From: Flavobacteriales bacterium
GTDB lineage: Bacteria > Bacteroidota > Bacteroidia > Flavobacteriales_F > PHOS-HE28
Direction of reading: 5' to 3'
DNA: 64,000 bases
NCBI GenBank assembly: GCA_030584065.1
Contig: CP129489.1
Span: forward strand, 2,399,497-2,463,496
Shown: in pieces, positions 43,470-52,091 of the stretch
Numbering within the stretch: the first letter of the stretch is position 1
Layout of the letters: every line of letters begins with the position of its first letter
Program-made: the position numbers and the translations under genes
The notes under the pieces: generated by a model
Database searches by the model: none
What the model saw: the letters and a program-made list of their open reading frames with translations, nothing else
What the model was told of the DNA's origin: nothing

Positions 43470-44875
43470 AGGGCATGCCTGTGGATCGCAGCGTACGGAT
43501 TCCGCGGTCGTCCGTGCTGCTCCTCGCCATGGTAGCGGCCTACCTGCTGGCCTTCGCGATCCGCTTCGCGGACGAGCGTCTCTACGCGGACAGCGGCTAC
43601 TACCTCATCCGCACCCTCAATGAGGGCGCCTTCCGCATCGAGCACGGCCGGTGGGTGCTGGCCCTTGCGGAATGGCTGCCCTGGGCCGGTGCCCAATCCG
43701 GCCTACCCATGGCCGGCATCATAACGCTGCACTCCTTGGGCAACGTGGCCTTCCTGCTCACCGGCGCTGCCTTCGCCTTGCTGGTGCTGCGGGACGGGCG
43801 CGCCGCGATGGCCCTTGCAGCCCTGCAGCTGATCGGCCTCGCACACGGCCTGTTCTGCCCGGTGTTCGAGCTCTACTACGGTTGCGGCCTCATCGTGCTC
43901 CTGCTCACCACCATCGGCCGGAACAGGTCCGCAACCGCCCTGGACAAGCTGGGCGCGGCCCTTCTCCTCCTGCTCGCCCTCAGCAGCCACCCCATGGCCT
44001 GGCTGTTGGCTGCCGGAGCGCTCCTGCTCGAACCGCGGGCCAACCTGCGGTGCTTCCGCATGGCCTTGCTGCCGGCGGCACTGGCCTTCGCATCGATCCG
44101 CGCTGCGGGCATGAGTGCGTACGAGGCCGCGCAGCTCTCCTTCATCCAGCGGCTCGCCTTCCCCGATCTCGTGCTCGGCCTCTTCGCTCCGGACGAGCTG
44201 GCGAGGCAGGCCGCCCGGTTCATGCGCCACTATCCCGACGTACTGGCGATCGCCGCCTTCACTGCCGTGATCCTCTGGCGGGAAGGGCAATGGCGCAAGG
44301 GAATGGCGTTCGTGCTCGGGTGGGCGGTGCTCTACGTGCTCACGTGCCTCTACCTGCCTTCTCCGGACCATGACCGCTACCGCGAACAGGTCGATTTCGG
44401 CTTCGCCGCCTGGTCTGTGCTCGCCCTCCTGTTCCATGCTTGGGACCACGCGGATTGGCGACCGGCCATCGTGGCGCTCCTCGCGACATGCATGCTCTTC
44501 CGTGCGGCTGAAGCTGAGCGCGTCGCTCCTTTCTACACGGCACGCACTGCTTGGCATGCATCGCTGATCCGCGCCGCGCATGAGCAGGGCATGCGAAAGG
44601 CTGTCGTGGATCTCGATGGCATCGGCTTCGGCGCAGCGGGCGAGCGCGTAGCGCCGTATTGGAGCACCGCCATCGAGGGCCTTCTCCTCTCGGCGCGCGA
44701 AGGGCCTGAAGCCGTGGTCGCCTTGGCCACAACGGATGACCTCCGAGGCCATGCAGCGCTACCGAATGACCGCATCATCCTGCGCCGATGGGATGTGATG
44801 CCGGTCGACTACTTCAATGCGCGCTGGTTTCGGCTCCCCGCAGATGAACCTTATCGGATGCTCCGCGAGCCCTGA
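43466..44875 (+). CDS. Polytopic membrane protein of unknown function, second of a paralogous pair
   Basis: The 469-residue paralogue of the preceding protein shares RFADERLYADSGYYL, FRIEHGRWVLALAEWL, LAHGLFCPVFELYYG, HDRYREQVDFGFAAW and a similar C-terminal soluble region ending in RRWDVMPVDYFNARWF. The ATG at 43466 overlaps the previous stop (ATGA), so the two are coupled. They may form a heterodimer or act in sequence on one glycolipid. The open frame runs much further upstream inside the first gene, where it has no membrane pattern and is rejected. Confidence 0.75.
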   Translation: MKGMPVDRSVRIPRSSVLLLAMVAAYLLAFAIRFADERLYADSGYYLIRTLNEGAFRIEHGRWVLALAEWLPWAGAQSGLPMAGIITLHSLGNVAFLLTGAAFALLVLRDGRAAMALAALQLIGLAHGLFCPVFELYYGCGLIVLLLTTIGRNRSATALDKLGAALLLLLALSSHPMAWLLAAGALLLEPRANLRCFRMALLPAALAFASIRAAGMSAYEAAQLSFIQRLAFPDLVLGLFAPDELARQAARFMRHYPDVLAIAAFTAVILWREGQWRKGMAFVLGWAVLYVLTCLYLPSPDHDRYREQVDFGFAAWSVLALLFHAWDHADWRPAIVALLATCMLFRAAEAERVAPFYTARTAWHASLIRAAHEQGMRKAVVDLDGIGFGAAGERVAPYWSTAIEGLLLSAREGPEAVVALATTDDLRGHAALPNDRIILRRWDVMPVDYFNARWFRLPADEPYRMLREP

Positions 44876-44909
44876 GGGCGCTGGGGGGGCGTTCCACCTG
44901 CGCCGGCTG

Positions 44910-45386
44910 TCAGGCGGCCTTCGATTCCCACACCTCCTCGGCCACGCGTTTCAGGCCTACGAGGTGCTCCACCCAATTGCGGCCGGCCTCACGGGCCCTG
45001 CGTTCCGCATCCGGGAGACCGGCGAAGTCGCCCTGCCAGAACTCGACCCGCGTGCGCCCATCCTCTTCCGGCACCAGGTGCAGGTCCACGGTGGTATGGC
45101 TGGCCGGCTCATCCGGCAGCTTGCTCGCCATGCTGTAGAAGCTGTAGCGGAGCCTTCGCCCCGGCTGCACGGCCAGCACCAAGCCTTTCGCCACCAGGGT
45201 CTGATCGCCATTCTCCTCGCGCACGAACCATTGCATCGGCTTGCCGGGGCGCAGGTCGCAGCAAGGCATGGACCCCATGTAAAGGCGGGCCAGCTTGGGA
45301 TCGGTGAGTGCTTTCCAAACCGCACCAGCAGGCGCATCCACCAGCAGGGTGCGCATCACATTCGTCTCGGGATTCAAGGTATTCAT
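44910..45386 (-). CDS. AHSA1/SRPBCC-family protein
   Basis: With ATG 45386 the product is 158 residues. The domain starts at MRTLLVDAPAGAVWKALTDP and continues with RYSFYSMASKLPDEPASHTT and RVEFWQGDFAGL, then a C-terminal helix NWVEHLVGLKRVAEEVW. This is the Aha1-like/START fold used for ligand binding. The longer in-frame starts (45449 and beyond) add sequence with no match to the fold. It is unrelated in detail to the SRPBCC protein at 8040. The function is unknown. Confidence 0.7.
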   Translation of the reverse strand: MNTLNPETNVMRTLLVDAPAGAVWKALTDPKLARLYMGSMPCCDLRPGKPMQWFVREENGDQTLVAKGLVLAVQPGRRLRYSFYSMASKLPDEPASHTTVDLHLVPEEDGRTRVEFWQGDFAGLPDAERRAREAGRNWVEHLVGLKRVAEEVWESKAA

Positions 45387-45712
45387 CACAAGCGTGGCCG
45401 GCAGGTACCGTGCCAAGAGGATAACGCTGTCAGGCAGGCATGGTTTCATGGCAGGGTTGTTAAGGAAATTGAACGGCAGGGTCCAATGGGCCGCCGCGGG
45501 CGTGGATGGGCTGCCATCCTGCCCGGTGCGGTCCCGGGTGAGGCATACCGGGCGCCACAGGCGCACTCCGGGGCGGGATTCCCGGAAATGCCCGTCCCTG
45601 TTGCCAACCCGGGGAATTGGCCTACATTCGTCCCGCCCAACGGCCGGGGCGTTCTTTGGCGAGACCTCCACGGCACAGGCAGGAACAAACAAAAACCCAG
45701 TCAGTAGAACTC
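45387..45712. other. Divergent intergenic region between AHSA1 protein and RRM protein genes
   Basis: No convincing gene lies in these 326 bases; open frames here are extensions of the flanking genes and lack any family pattern. The region holds the TACATTCG box for the RRM gene (45623) and a long leader that turns A-rich just before the start (around 45684-45698). Confidence 0.55.
45600..45630 (+). promoter_or_regulatory. Candidate promoter of the RRM protein gene
   Basis: GTTG at 45600-45603 is followed after 19 bases by TACATTCG (45623-45630), seven of eight to TAnnTTTG and identical to the box before tRNA-Val(CAC). An 82-nt leader separates it from the ATG at 45713. Confidence 0.5.
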
Positions 45713-46090
45713 ATGAACATTTACGTCGCCAACGTGCCTTACTCTGTTAGGGACCAGGACCTCCGCGAGCTCTTCGAGCAATACGGAGAAGTGACTTCGG
45801 CCAAGATCATCATGGACAAGGCCACCAACCGGAGCCGCGGCTTCGGCTTCGTGGAGATGTCCGATGATAACGCTGGCCGCACCGCCATCGAGGGCACCAA
45901 TGGCAAGAACTTCCACGGCCGTGACCTCGTGGTGAACGAGGCCCGTCCCCGCACCGAGGGGGACCGCGGCGGCTTCGGCGGAGGCCGGGGCGGCGACCGT
46001 GGCGGCTACCGCAATGACCGCGGTGGCGATCGCGGCGGCTATCGCAGCGACTATCGCAGCGACCGCGGCTCGCGCAACGACGACTACTAG
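45713..46090 (+). CDS. RRM-domain RNA-binding protein with Gly/Arg-rich tail
   Basis: The 125-residue protein has one RNA recognition motif (residues 1-80) with RNP2 IYVANV at 3-8 and RNP1 RGFGFVEM near 43-50. A tail of RGG-like repeats built from GDRGGY and NDRGGDRGGYRSD units follows and ends in RNDDY. Such small glycine-rich RRM proteins are common in Bacteroidota and are thought to bind single-stranded RNA, often in cold adaptation. A long leader and a strong terminator suggest a monocistronic, well expressed gene. Confidence 0.92.
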   Translation: MNIYVANVPYSVRDQDLRELFEQYGEVTSAKIIMDKATNRSRGFGFVEMSDDNAGRTAIEGTNGKNFHGRDLVVNEARPRTEGDRGGFGGGRGGDRGGYRNDRGGDRGGYRSDYRSDRGSRNDDY

Positions 46091-46109
46091 ATCGATACCC
46101 CGAAGAAAG

Positions 46110-46142
46110 AGAGGCCCCGCGCTGCGGGGCCTCTTCCTTTTT
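46110..46142 (+). terminator. Rho-independent terminator of the RRM protein gene
   Basis: AGAGGCCCCGC (46110-46120) pairs with GCGGGGCCTCT (46124-46134) around a three-base GCT loop and is followed by TCCTTTTTC. It lies 19 bases after the stop. Confidence 0.9.
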
Positions 46143-46225
46143 CGGCCCCTCCCAAAAGATGTCAATGGGGCCACGCGCCGCCTCGCATCGAGGAGCCTTC
46201 GGCCCGGCATGCTGGCACGGGCCGG

Positions 46226-46233
46226 TACTTTCG
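46226..46233 (+). promoter_or_regulatory. Candidate -7 element for the TonB-dependent protein gene
   Basis: TACTTTCG matches TAnnTTTG at seven of eight positions and ends seven bases before ATG 46241. Confidence 0.45.
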
Positions 46234-46240
46234 CGCCTCC

Positions 46241-48745
46241 ATGACGCTTCGCTATTCCCTGTTCGCCCTTTCCGTCCTCAGTGCAGCCGCATCGCACGGA
46301 CAACGCCCGGGGGGGACCTCCGGAGCGGGGACGCCCGCTGTGGGGCGGGTGCTCGGCCGCGTGATCGATGGCGAGACGCGCAAGGGCGCTGAATTCACCA
46401 CCATCGCCATCCGGATGGCCGCCAACGACAGCATCGTGGGCGGGGGCATCAGCCGGAGCTCGGGCGAGTTCAGCATCGACAAGCTGCCCGTGGGGCCGCC
46501 GCTGAAGGTGGCCATCAGCTTCATCGGATTCAAGCCTTACGAGAGCCAGTTGCGCCTGACCCGGGACCGGCCCGAGCAGGATCTCGGGAACATCACGCTG
46601 ATGCCGAATACCGAGCTCTTGCAGGAGGTGGAGGTGACGGGTGAGCGCGCCACCATGGTGATGCAGGTGGACCGCCGGGTCTTCAACGTGGAGAAGGACC
46701 TGAGCACCCAGGGCGGCAGCGGGGTGGATGTGATGAAGAACGTTCCGGGCCTGAGCGTGGACCTGGATGGCAACGTGGAGATGCGCGGCACGCGCCCGCA
46801 GATCCTCATCGATGGCAGGCCGACGGCCATGACGCTGGAGCAGCTGCCCGCTGAGGAGATCGAGCGCGTGGAGGTGATCACCAATCCATCGGTGGCGTTC
46901 GATGCCAATGCCACGGGCGGCATCATCAACGTGGTGCTGAAGCGGAGCACCAAGCCGGGGTACAGCGGACAGGTGCAGGCCGGCATCGGCACCAACGGAC
47001 GCTACCAGGGCAGCGCCAACCTGAACATGAAGGAGGGCCGATGGGCCTTCAACCTGGGCTACAACTTCAATACTGGCACCAACGTCACGGACGGCAGCAC
47101 GGAGCGCACCGAGCGCAGCGCTGGAAGCACCACCGGCTATTTCATCCAGGATGCATCCAGTGAGAGCGCGCGCACCATGCACGGCGGCCGCATCGGCGCC
47201 GAGTGGCAGGTGACGAACCGCAACCTCCTTACGTTCTCCCAGAGCCTGCGCATGCACGAGATGAGCAATGCGGAGGACCTCGATGCGCGGATACTGGGTC
47301 CCGGCCGTGAGCTGCTCAGCACCGCCGAGCAGCGCAACGCCACGCGCGGGGAGACGATGAGCACCAACACCCAGATCGGATTCAGGCGCCGGTCGGCCAA
47401 GGAGGGACGTGAATGGACCGCGGACCTGAGCTACAACACCTGGCGGCGCAGCAGCCGTGCCGACTTCGACCAATACGCGTACGATGCATCCGGCGGGCTG
47501 CTCAGCGGAAGCCCCCGCCTGCAGGACAACCTGGGCGGCAGCGGCTACCGGCAATTGAACCTGCAGGCCGATTTCATCGAGCCGCTGGGCGACAGCGACA
47601 AGCTGGAATACGGCATCAAGGGGAGCTGGAAGCTCGACGACACCTACCTGGACGTCTTCGTCTCCTCGCCGTCCATCGGCCAGGAGGTGCTGGACACCAG
47701 CCTGACCAACGACTACGGGATCACCGACCTGATCAATGCGGCCTACGTGAACTGGCAGCACCGGTTGAGCGACCATTGGAGCATGCAGGCCGGCTTCCGC
47801 TTCGAGCAGACCTGGTTCGAGACGGTGATCCGGAACAAGGACATCACCTTCAGCTACCGTTATCCCGATGGGATGGAGAACCTCGGCAAGGCGCTCTTCC
47901 CAGCGCTCTACCTCTCCCGCAAATGGGACGGCAGCCTGCGCGAGGCGCAGTTCAATGTGTCGCGGAAGATCAGCCGGCCGAGCTTCTGGCAGATCATGCC
48001 CTTCATCATGAACGCGGACAGCCGGAACGTGCGCATCGGCAACCCAGCGCTCGCCCCGGAACTGAGCACACTGGCCGAGGCCAATCACCTCCTGCCGTTC
48101 ATGAAGGGCAAGGGCAGCTGGCTTACCAGCGTCTTCGGCCGTTACACGCAGGACGTCATCACCAGCTACGCCACTCCCCTGCCCTCGGACACAACGCTCC
48201 TCCTGAACACATTCGTGAACGGAAGCCAGAGCATCAGCGGCGGGTGGGAGAACATCGTGAAGATCGAACCCCTGCAGGGGCTGCAGCTCACCCTGAGCGG
48301 CACGCTGCAGTACACCGACGTCGCACTGGGCGATGCCCAAGGGGGGCTGCGCAACAAGGGCTTCAACTGGAACGCGAAGGGGCTGCTGGCCTGGCGCATG
48401 CGCAAGGACTGGAGCGTGCAGGTGAATGCCGAGTACGAGGCGCCGCGGATCCAGCCCCAGGGCCTGAGCCTGGCGCAGTACGGCGTGGACCTTTCCCTGA
48501 GCCACGATATCACGAAGCGGGTCAGCGCGGTGCTCAACGTGAATGACGTGTTCTTCACGCGACGCTGGGGCAACATCATCGACACCGACCGCCTCTACCA
48601 GGAGAGCTTCCGCAGGCGGGAGATGCGCTTCGTGCGCTTCACGCTCACTTGGAAGTTCGGTGAGCAGAACACCTCGCTCTTCCGGCGCAAGCAGAACCAG
48701 CGGCCCGAGCCCGGCAGCAACGGAGGCGGCGACATGGATATGTAG
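46241..48745 (+). CDS. TonB-dependent receptor-like outer-membrane protein
   Basis: The 834-residue protein has a signal peptide (1-22) and a carboxypeptidase-regulatory-like domain (about 32-115, GRVIDGETRKGAEFTTIAI). A plug domain follows (about 125-225, DVMKNVPGLSVDLDGN and ILIDGRPTAMTLEQL), then a barrel closing with MRFVRFTLTWKFGE. A Pro/Asn/Gly-rich tail of about 20 residues follows the last strand. This is the OMP_b-brl_3 type found in Bacteroidota. No SusD partner is adjacent, so the substrate is unknown; peptides or metal chelates are possible. Confidence 0.88.
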   Translation: MTLRYSLFALSVLSAAASHGQRPGGTSGAGTPAVGRVLGRVIDGETRKGAEFTTIAIRMAANDSIVGGGISRSSGEFSIDKLPVGPPLKVAISFIGFKPYESQLRLTRDRPEQDLGNITLMPNTELLQEVEVTGERATMVMQVDRRVFNVEKDLSTQGGSGVDVMKNVPGLSVDLDGNVEMRGTRPQILIDGRPTAMTLEQLPAEEIERVEVITNPSVAFDANATGGIINVVLKRSTKPGYSGQVQAGIGTNGRYQGSANLNMKEGRWAFNLGYNFNTGTNVTDGSTERTERSAGSTTGYFIQDASSESARTMHGGRIGAEWQVTNRNLLTFSQSLRMHEMSNAEDLDARILGPGRELLSTAEQRNATRGETMSTNTQIGFRRRSAKEGREWTADLSYNTWRRSSRADFDQYAYDASGGLLSGSPRLQDNLGGSGYRQLNLQADFIEPLGDSDKLEYGIKGSWKLDDTYLDVFVSSPSIGQEVLDTSLTNDYGITDLINAAYVNWQHRLSDHWSMQAGFRFEQTWFETVIRNKDITFSYRYPDGMENLGKALFPALYLSRKWDGSLREAQFNVSRKISRPSFWQIMPFIMNADSRNVRIGNPALAPELSTLAEANHLLPFMKGKGSWLTSVFGRYTQDVITSYATPLPSDTTLLLNTFVNGSQSISGGWENIVKIEPLQGLQLTLSGTLQYTDVALGDAQGGLRNKGFNWNAKGLLAWRMRKDWSVQVNAEYEAPRIQPQGLSLAQYGVDLSLSHDITKRVSAVLNVNDVFFTRRWGNIIDTDRLYQESFRRREMRFVRFTLTWKFGEQNTSLFRRKQNQRPEPGSNGGGDMDM

Positions 48746-48754
48746 GCGGACCGC

Positions 48755-49723
48755 TCACAGGGGCACCACCTCGAAGCGCGGGCAGCCCACCTGGCCCTGC
48801 TCACCGTAGAAGTCGATGAAGTGCATCTTGTAGAAGTACCCTTCCGCATCCTGCAGGATGTACACCATCCGCGTGTCCACGGCATAGGTGGAGGTCTCGA
48901 AGGAGTAGCGCTTCCAGTCGTAGCCGATGGCGTCGCGCTTCGACCCGAGCGGGTGCATGAGCGTGTCGGCCAGGGTGACCGCTTCGAATTCCGCATCGGG
49001 GATGAGGGCTGCCCGCGTGGTGGGCGCGGTGAGCACGCCGGTGACGATGTAGGGCATGAAGGGGTCGTAGAACTGGTGGGTGTACTGCGTCACCACCATG
49101 TCCCAAGCACCGCGCGGCGGCTCAATGGGCACCGTGCCGACCCCCGCCTTGTAGCAGGTGAAGGAGCGCGACGGGTCCTTCACCACGGTGACGGTCTCAA
49201 GCTGCGTGCCGTCGAGCAGCGCCACCTCGAATTCGTATGCGGTGCCGGTGACGGAGCGGAAGCGGAACTTGCGCAGCCCTTGCGACTGACCCAGGGCATT
49301 CACGCCGAGGTCGATGATGTACACCGCATCCGTACCGCGCCAATCCCGGATGGCGGTGCTGTCCCGATGCCCGCTGGGCGCGTCGATCCGCCGTCCGGCA
49401 CCCATGCCCGCCGTATCGTGCGGCTGGGTGATGGCCACGGCCCCGCGGTCCCAAGCGGTCATCAGCTTCGATCCGTTCAAGTAGATGCGCCATCCCTCGG
49501 GTGCGCTCTCGAACGCCAGGTCCCACGCCGTCTTCGGATTCGTGCTGACCGCCATGCCGCTGCTGATGTCGAGCCACAGCTGGTCCTGGTAGCCGGGACC
49601 CATGCAGGCGCTCACGGTCATGGCATCGCCCCGCGTGCGGGGCTGAACGGGCAGTTCCTCCTTCATGCATGCGCTCAGGGCAAGCATGAGGCCCAAGCCG
49701 ATGATGATGCTCTTCGTCCTCAT
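48755..49723 (-). CDS. HmuY-family haem-binding lipoprotein
   Basis: The 322-residue lipoprotein has a lipobox LALSAC (Cys19). The mature part follows the HmuY pattern: TAWDLAFESAPEGWRIYLNG, GAWDMVVTQYTHQFYDP, AIGYDWKRYSFETSTYAV and GYFYKMHFIDFYGE. It is coupled by ATGA to the receptor gene and homologous to the T9SS-tailed HmuY at 52092. It should sit at the outer membrane and hand haem or a related ligand to the receptor. The haem-ligating histidines cannot be assigned by eye. Confidence 0.8.
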   Translation of the reverse strand: MRTKSIIIGLGLMLALSACMKEELPVQPRTRGDAMTVSACMGPGYQDQLWLDISSGMAVSTNPKTAWDLAFESAPEGWRIYLNGSKLMTAWDRGAVAITQPHDTAGMGAGRRIDAPSGHRDSTAIRDWRGTDAVYIIDLGVNALGQSQGLRKFRFRSVTGTAYEFEVALLDGTQLETVTVVKDPSRSFTCYKAGVGTVPIEPPRGAWDMVVTQYTHQFYDPFMPYIVTGVLTAPTTRAALIPDAEFEAVTLADTLMHPLGSKRDAIGYDWKRYSFETSTYAVDTRMVYILQDAEGYFYKMHFIDFYGEQGQVGCPRFEVVPL

Positions 49724-51996
49724 TCGGATCCGCGCTTCAGGTCCATCTCGATCCTCAGGAAAGCCAGGCGTCCGGTGGCCATCGGCACGCTCGCACCGCC
49801 GCCGCCATGCGCACCCCCTGCCATGGTTGCTGCGATCGCCTGCACATCGAACAGGTTCTTGCAGCCTGCGGTCATCGCCGCCCGGCCGCGCCAAAGACGC
49901 TTGGTCAGGGAGGCGTCCGCCATGTGGAAGGCATCGATCCACGTCTGGCCCACCTTTCCGTCCGCCATCAGCGCATAGTTCACCAGGCGATCCTGCCACT
50001 TCCAGAAGACCGAACCGCTCCACCCCTTGCGCAGCCATTGCTTGGTGATGGAGGCGCGCACCTCACTGGTGAAGAGGTAGGGGCTTCCCGTAGACCGTGC
50101 CACATCATCGTAGCGGCCCGTCACGGCCGCGCCGCAGGTGACCACCCAGTGGCCGTTGTCCCACCCCGCACCGATGCTCCCACCCGTTGTGCGGAACCCG
50201 CCCACATTGATGTACGAGTACTGCGTGCCGCTGACCTGGGCGAGGGTGATGAGGTCCTCCACGCTGTTGTGGAAGAGGGAGACCTCGCTTGTATAAACGC
50301 CCTTGTCCTTCGCGTGGCGATAGCCCAGGGCCGCGCTGAGGTTGCGCGAGCGCTCGGCCTCCAGGGCGGTGTTCCCGGTGATGTCGTGGTTCACATCCAC
50401 GAAGAACAGGTAGAGCTCCTTCAGCGATGGGGCCCGGAATCCGCTGGCATACGAGGCGCGAAGGGTGAAGCCCCGGCTCATCTGCCAGCGGACATTCAAG
50501 GAGGGCACGATGGGTGCACCGTAGCGCGTATTGTAGGCGTATCGGGCACCGGGCCGGATGGTCAGGGCCTCCACCGGGCGGTACTCGGCACTGGCCAGCA
50601 CGGCATAATCCCCGATCTCCTCCATGCCATCACCGATCCTGCGCCCCCCCCCGGTCTCCAGGTTCAGGTCGGCGCCCAGCTCATAATTCAATCGTGCGCC
50701 GGCCTGGGCCCGGATGAAATTCGCGCGTACGTTCGTAAGCGTGAATCGGGAGGTATCCTGCTCGCCAGCGCCATCCACGAGCTGTTCACCGAGGGTGGTG
50801 AGGTCGCGGTACCAGAGATTGCTCCTGCGCAGGTAGCGGTTGTGCGCGACAAGGGCGGTCACCTTGCGACCCGCCAAGAGACGACGCTCCGCGGATACTG
50901 CATTGTCGAACCGGATGGTGGTATACCGCTCGTCGAACGCCGATTCGAAGTAAGGCGCGCGCGGCCTGCCCCGGTTGATGATCACATCGTGCATGGCCTC
51001 GGCCTTGTATCCTAGGTCCCAATCCGCCGCGGAGCGCCTGAGACTGAGTCGGCCGAAATACTGCTCACGCGGCTTCCATTGCTGGAACCGATTGGAATCG
51101 GCGATGGCCGGGGAGAGGTCGACGATTCCGGTATGGCGCGGGTCCCAACCGGCGAAGAAGTTGCGGCCCAGGGTGACCACCGCATCGTGGCCTCCCCATT
51201 GTCGGGCGCCGGTAATCGTGGTATTCAGTCGGCCGATATGCTCGCCGTATGCCGAGGCCTTGAGTGACAAGGGCTGTCCGCCGCTCTTCCGGGTGATCAG
51301 GTTGATCGTGCCTGCGAGCGCGTTGGTTCCGTAATTGACGCTCAGCGGACCTTCCACGACCTCGACGCGCTCGATGCCCGTGAGGTCGATCTGTGCCAGG
51401 TCAATGTTGCCGTCCTGCCTGCCGATCACCGGCACGCCATCGATCAGGAGCTTCACGTTCTGGCCGCCAAGCCCTTGCATGGAAATGGAGGTGCCGAGCA
51501 CATTGTCCTGTGAAAGACGGATGTTGAGCTCGTTGCGGAGCGCATCGGCCAGGCTGTTGGCGGCCATCCGCTGCATCTGCGCGGCATCGATCACCCGCAC
51601 ACGATGCACCGCCTTCTCCGGGGATGCCGGCGCGTACTGACCGGTTACCACGAACTCCGATAGCGCAAGCGCCTCCGGCCGCATGCTGTACACCAGAGGG
51701 GCGGTGCCGCGCGCCTCCACGGTGTCCGTGATGGTGCGATAGCCGACGAAGGAGACGCGCAGCGCAAGGCGGTCGGCAGCGGCTTCCATGGCCGGGATGC
51801 TTCCTTGCCCATGGGCATCCATCACCGCCATGCCGCTGCCCCCCCCGCTTCCCAATGCCTGCCACACGATGTGCGCATAAGGCACGGGGGCGCCGGAAGC
51901 ATCGCGCACGGTGACCGCGCGCTGCCCCATGGCGTTCAGCGCCAAGAAGCAAGCCGCAAGGGCCGCCGCCACACAGTCTATCCGGCTCGTTATCAT
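49720..51996 (-). CDS. TonB-dependent receptor, haem-type (HmuR-like)
   Basis: The 758-residue protein has a signal peptide (1-24), a short regulatory-like N-terminal domain, and a plug (about 115-225) with DALRNELNIRLSQDNV and LLIDGVPVIGRQDGN. Its barrel contains GFRAPSLKELYLFFVDVNHD, which is the FRAP box followed by a His before GNTALEAE, a degenerate NPNL box. FRAP-His-NPNL is the hallmark of haem receptors. Start 51996 gives the signal peptide; the longer frame to 52095 overlaps the upstream gene. It is flanked by two HmuY-like genes. Confidence 0.86.
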   Translation of the reverse strand: MITSRIDCVAAALAACFLALNAMGQRAVTVRDASGAPVPYAHIVWQALGSGGGSGMAVMDAHGQGSIPAMEAAADRLALRVSFVGYRTITDTVEARGTAPLVYSMRPEALALSEFVVTGQYAPASPEKAVHRVRVIDAAQMQRMAANSLADALRNELNIRLSQDNVLGTSISMQGLGGQNVKLLIDGVPVIGRQDGNIDLAQIDLTGIERVEVVEGPLSVNYGTNALAGTINLITRKSGGQPLSLKASAYGEHIGRLNTTITGARQWGGHDAVVTLGRNFFAGWDPRHTGIVDLSPAIADSNRFQQWKPREQYFGRLSLRRSAADWDLGYKAEAMHDVIINRGRPRAPYFESAFDERYTTIRFDNAVSAERRLLAGRKVTALVAHNRYLRRSNLWYRDLTTLGEQLVDGAGEQDTSRFTLTNVRANFIRAQAGARLNYELGADLNLETGGGRRIGDGMEEIGDYAVLASAEYRPVEALTIRPGARYAYNTRYGAPIVPSLNVRWQMSRGFTLRASYASGFRAPSLKELYLFFVDVNHDITGNTALEAERSRNLSAALGYRHAKDKGVYTSEVSLFHNSVEDLITLAQVSGTQYSYINVGGFRTTGGSIGAGWDNGHWVVTCGAAVTGRYDDVARSTGSPYLFTSEVRASITKQWLRKGWSGSVFWKWQDRLVNYALMADGKVGQTWIDAFHMADASLTKRLWRGRAAMTAGCKNLFDVQAIAATMAGGAHGGGGASVPMATGRLAFLRIEMDLKRGSE

Positions 51997-52091
51997 TCCT
52001 CCGTCAACTGCCTGTTCCTCTCCTTGGGGACCGTTGGCCCGGAATGCCGCTCTCCTGCATGAGCAATCCATGGGCAGCAGCGCCGAACCGA

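Noticed and set aside
45970..46075. Short direct repeats that look like a repeat array
   Set aside because: They are the codons of the Gly/Arg-rich tail of the RRM protein, in frame and without spacers, not a CRISPR array.
45701..48505. Very long open frame (934 codons) on the minus strand opposite the RRM and TonB-dependent protein genes
   Set aside because: It is antisense to two genes with clear domains, crosses a strong terminator and has a low-complexity Ala/Val/His-rich translation typical of GC-rich shadow frames.
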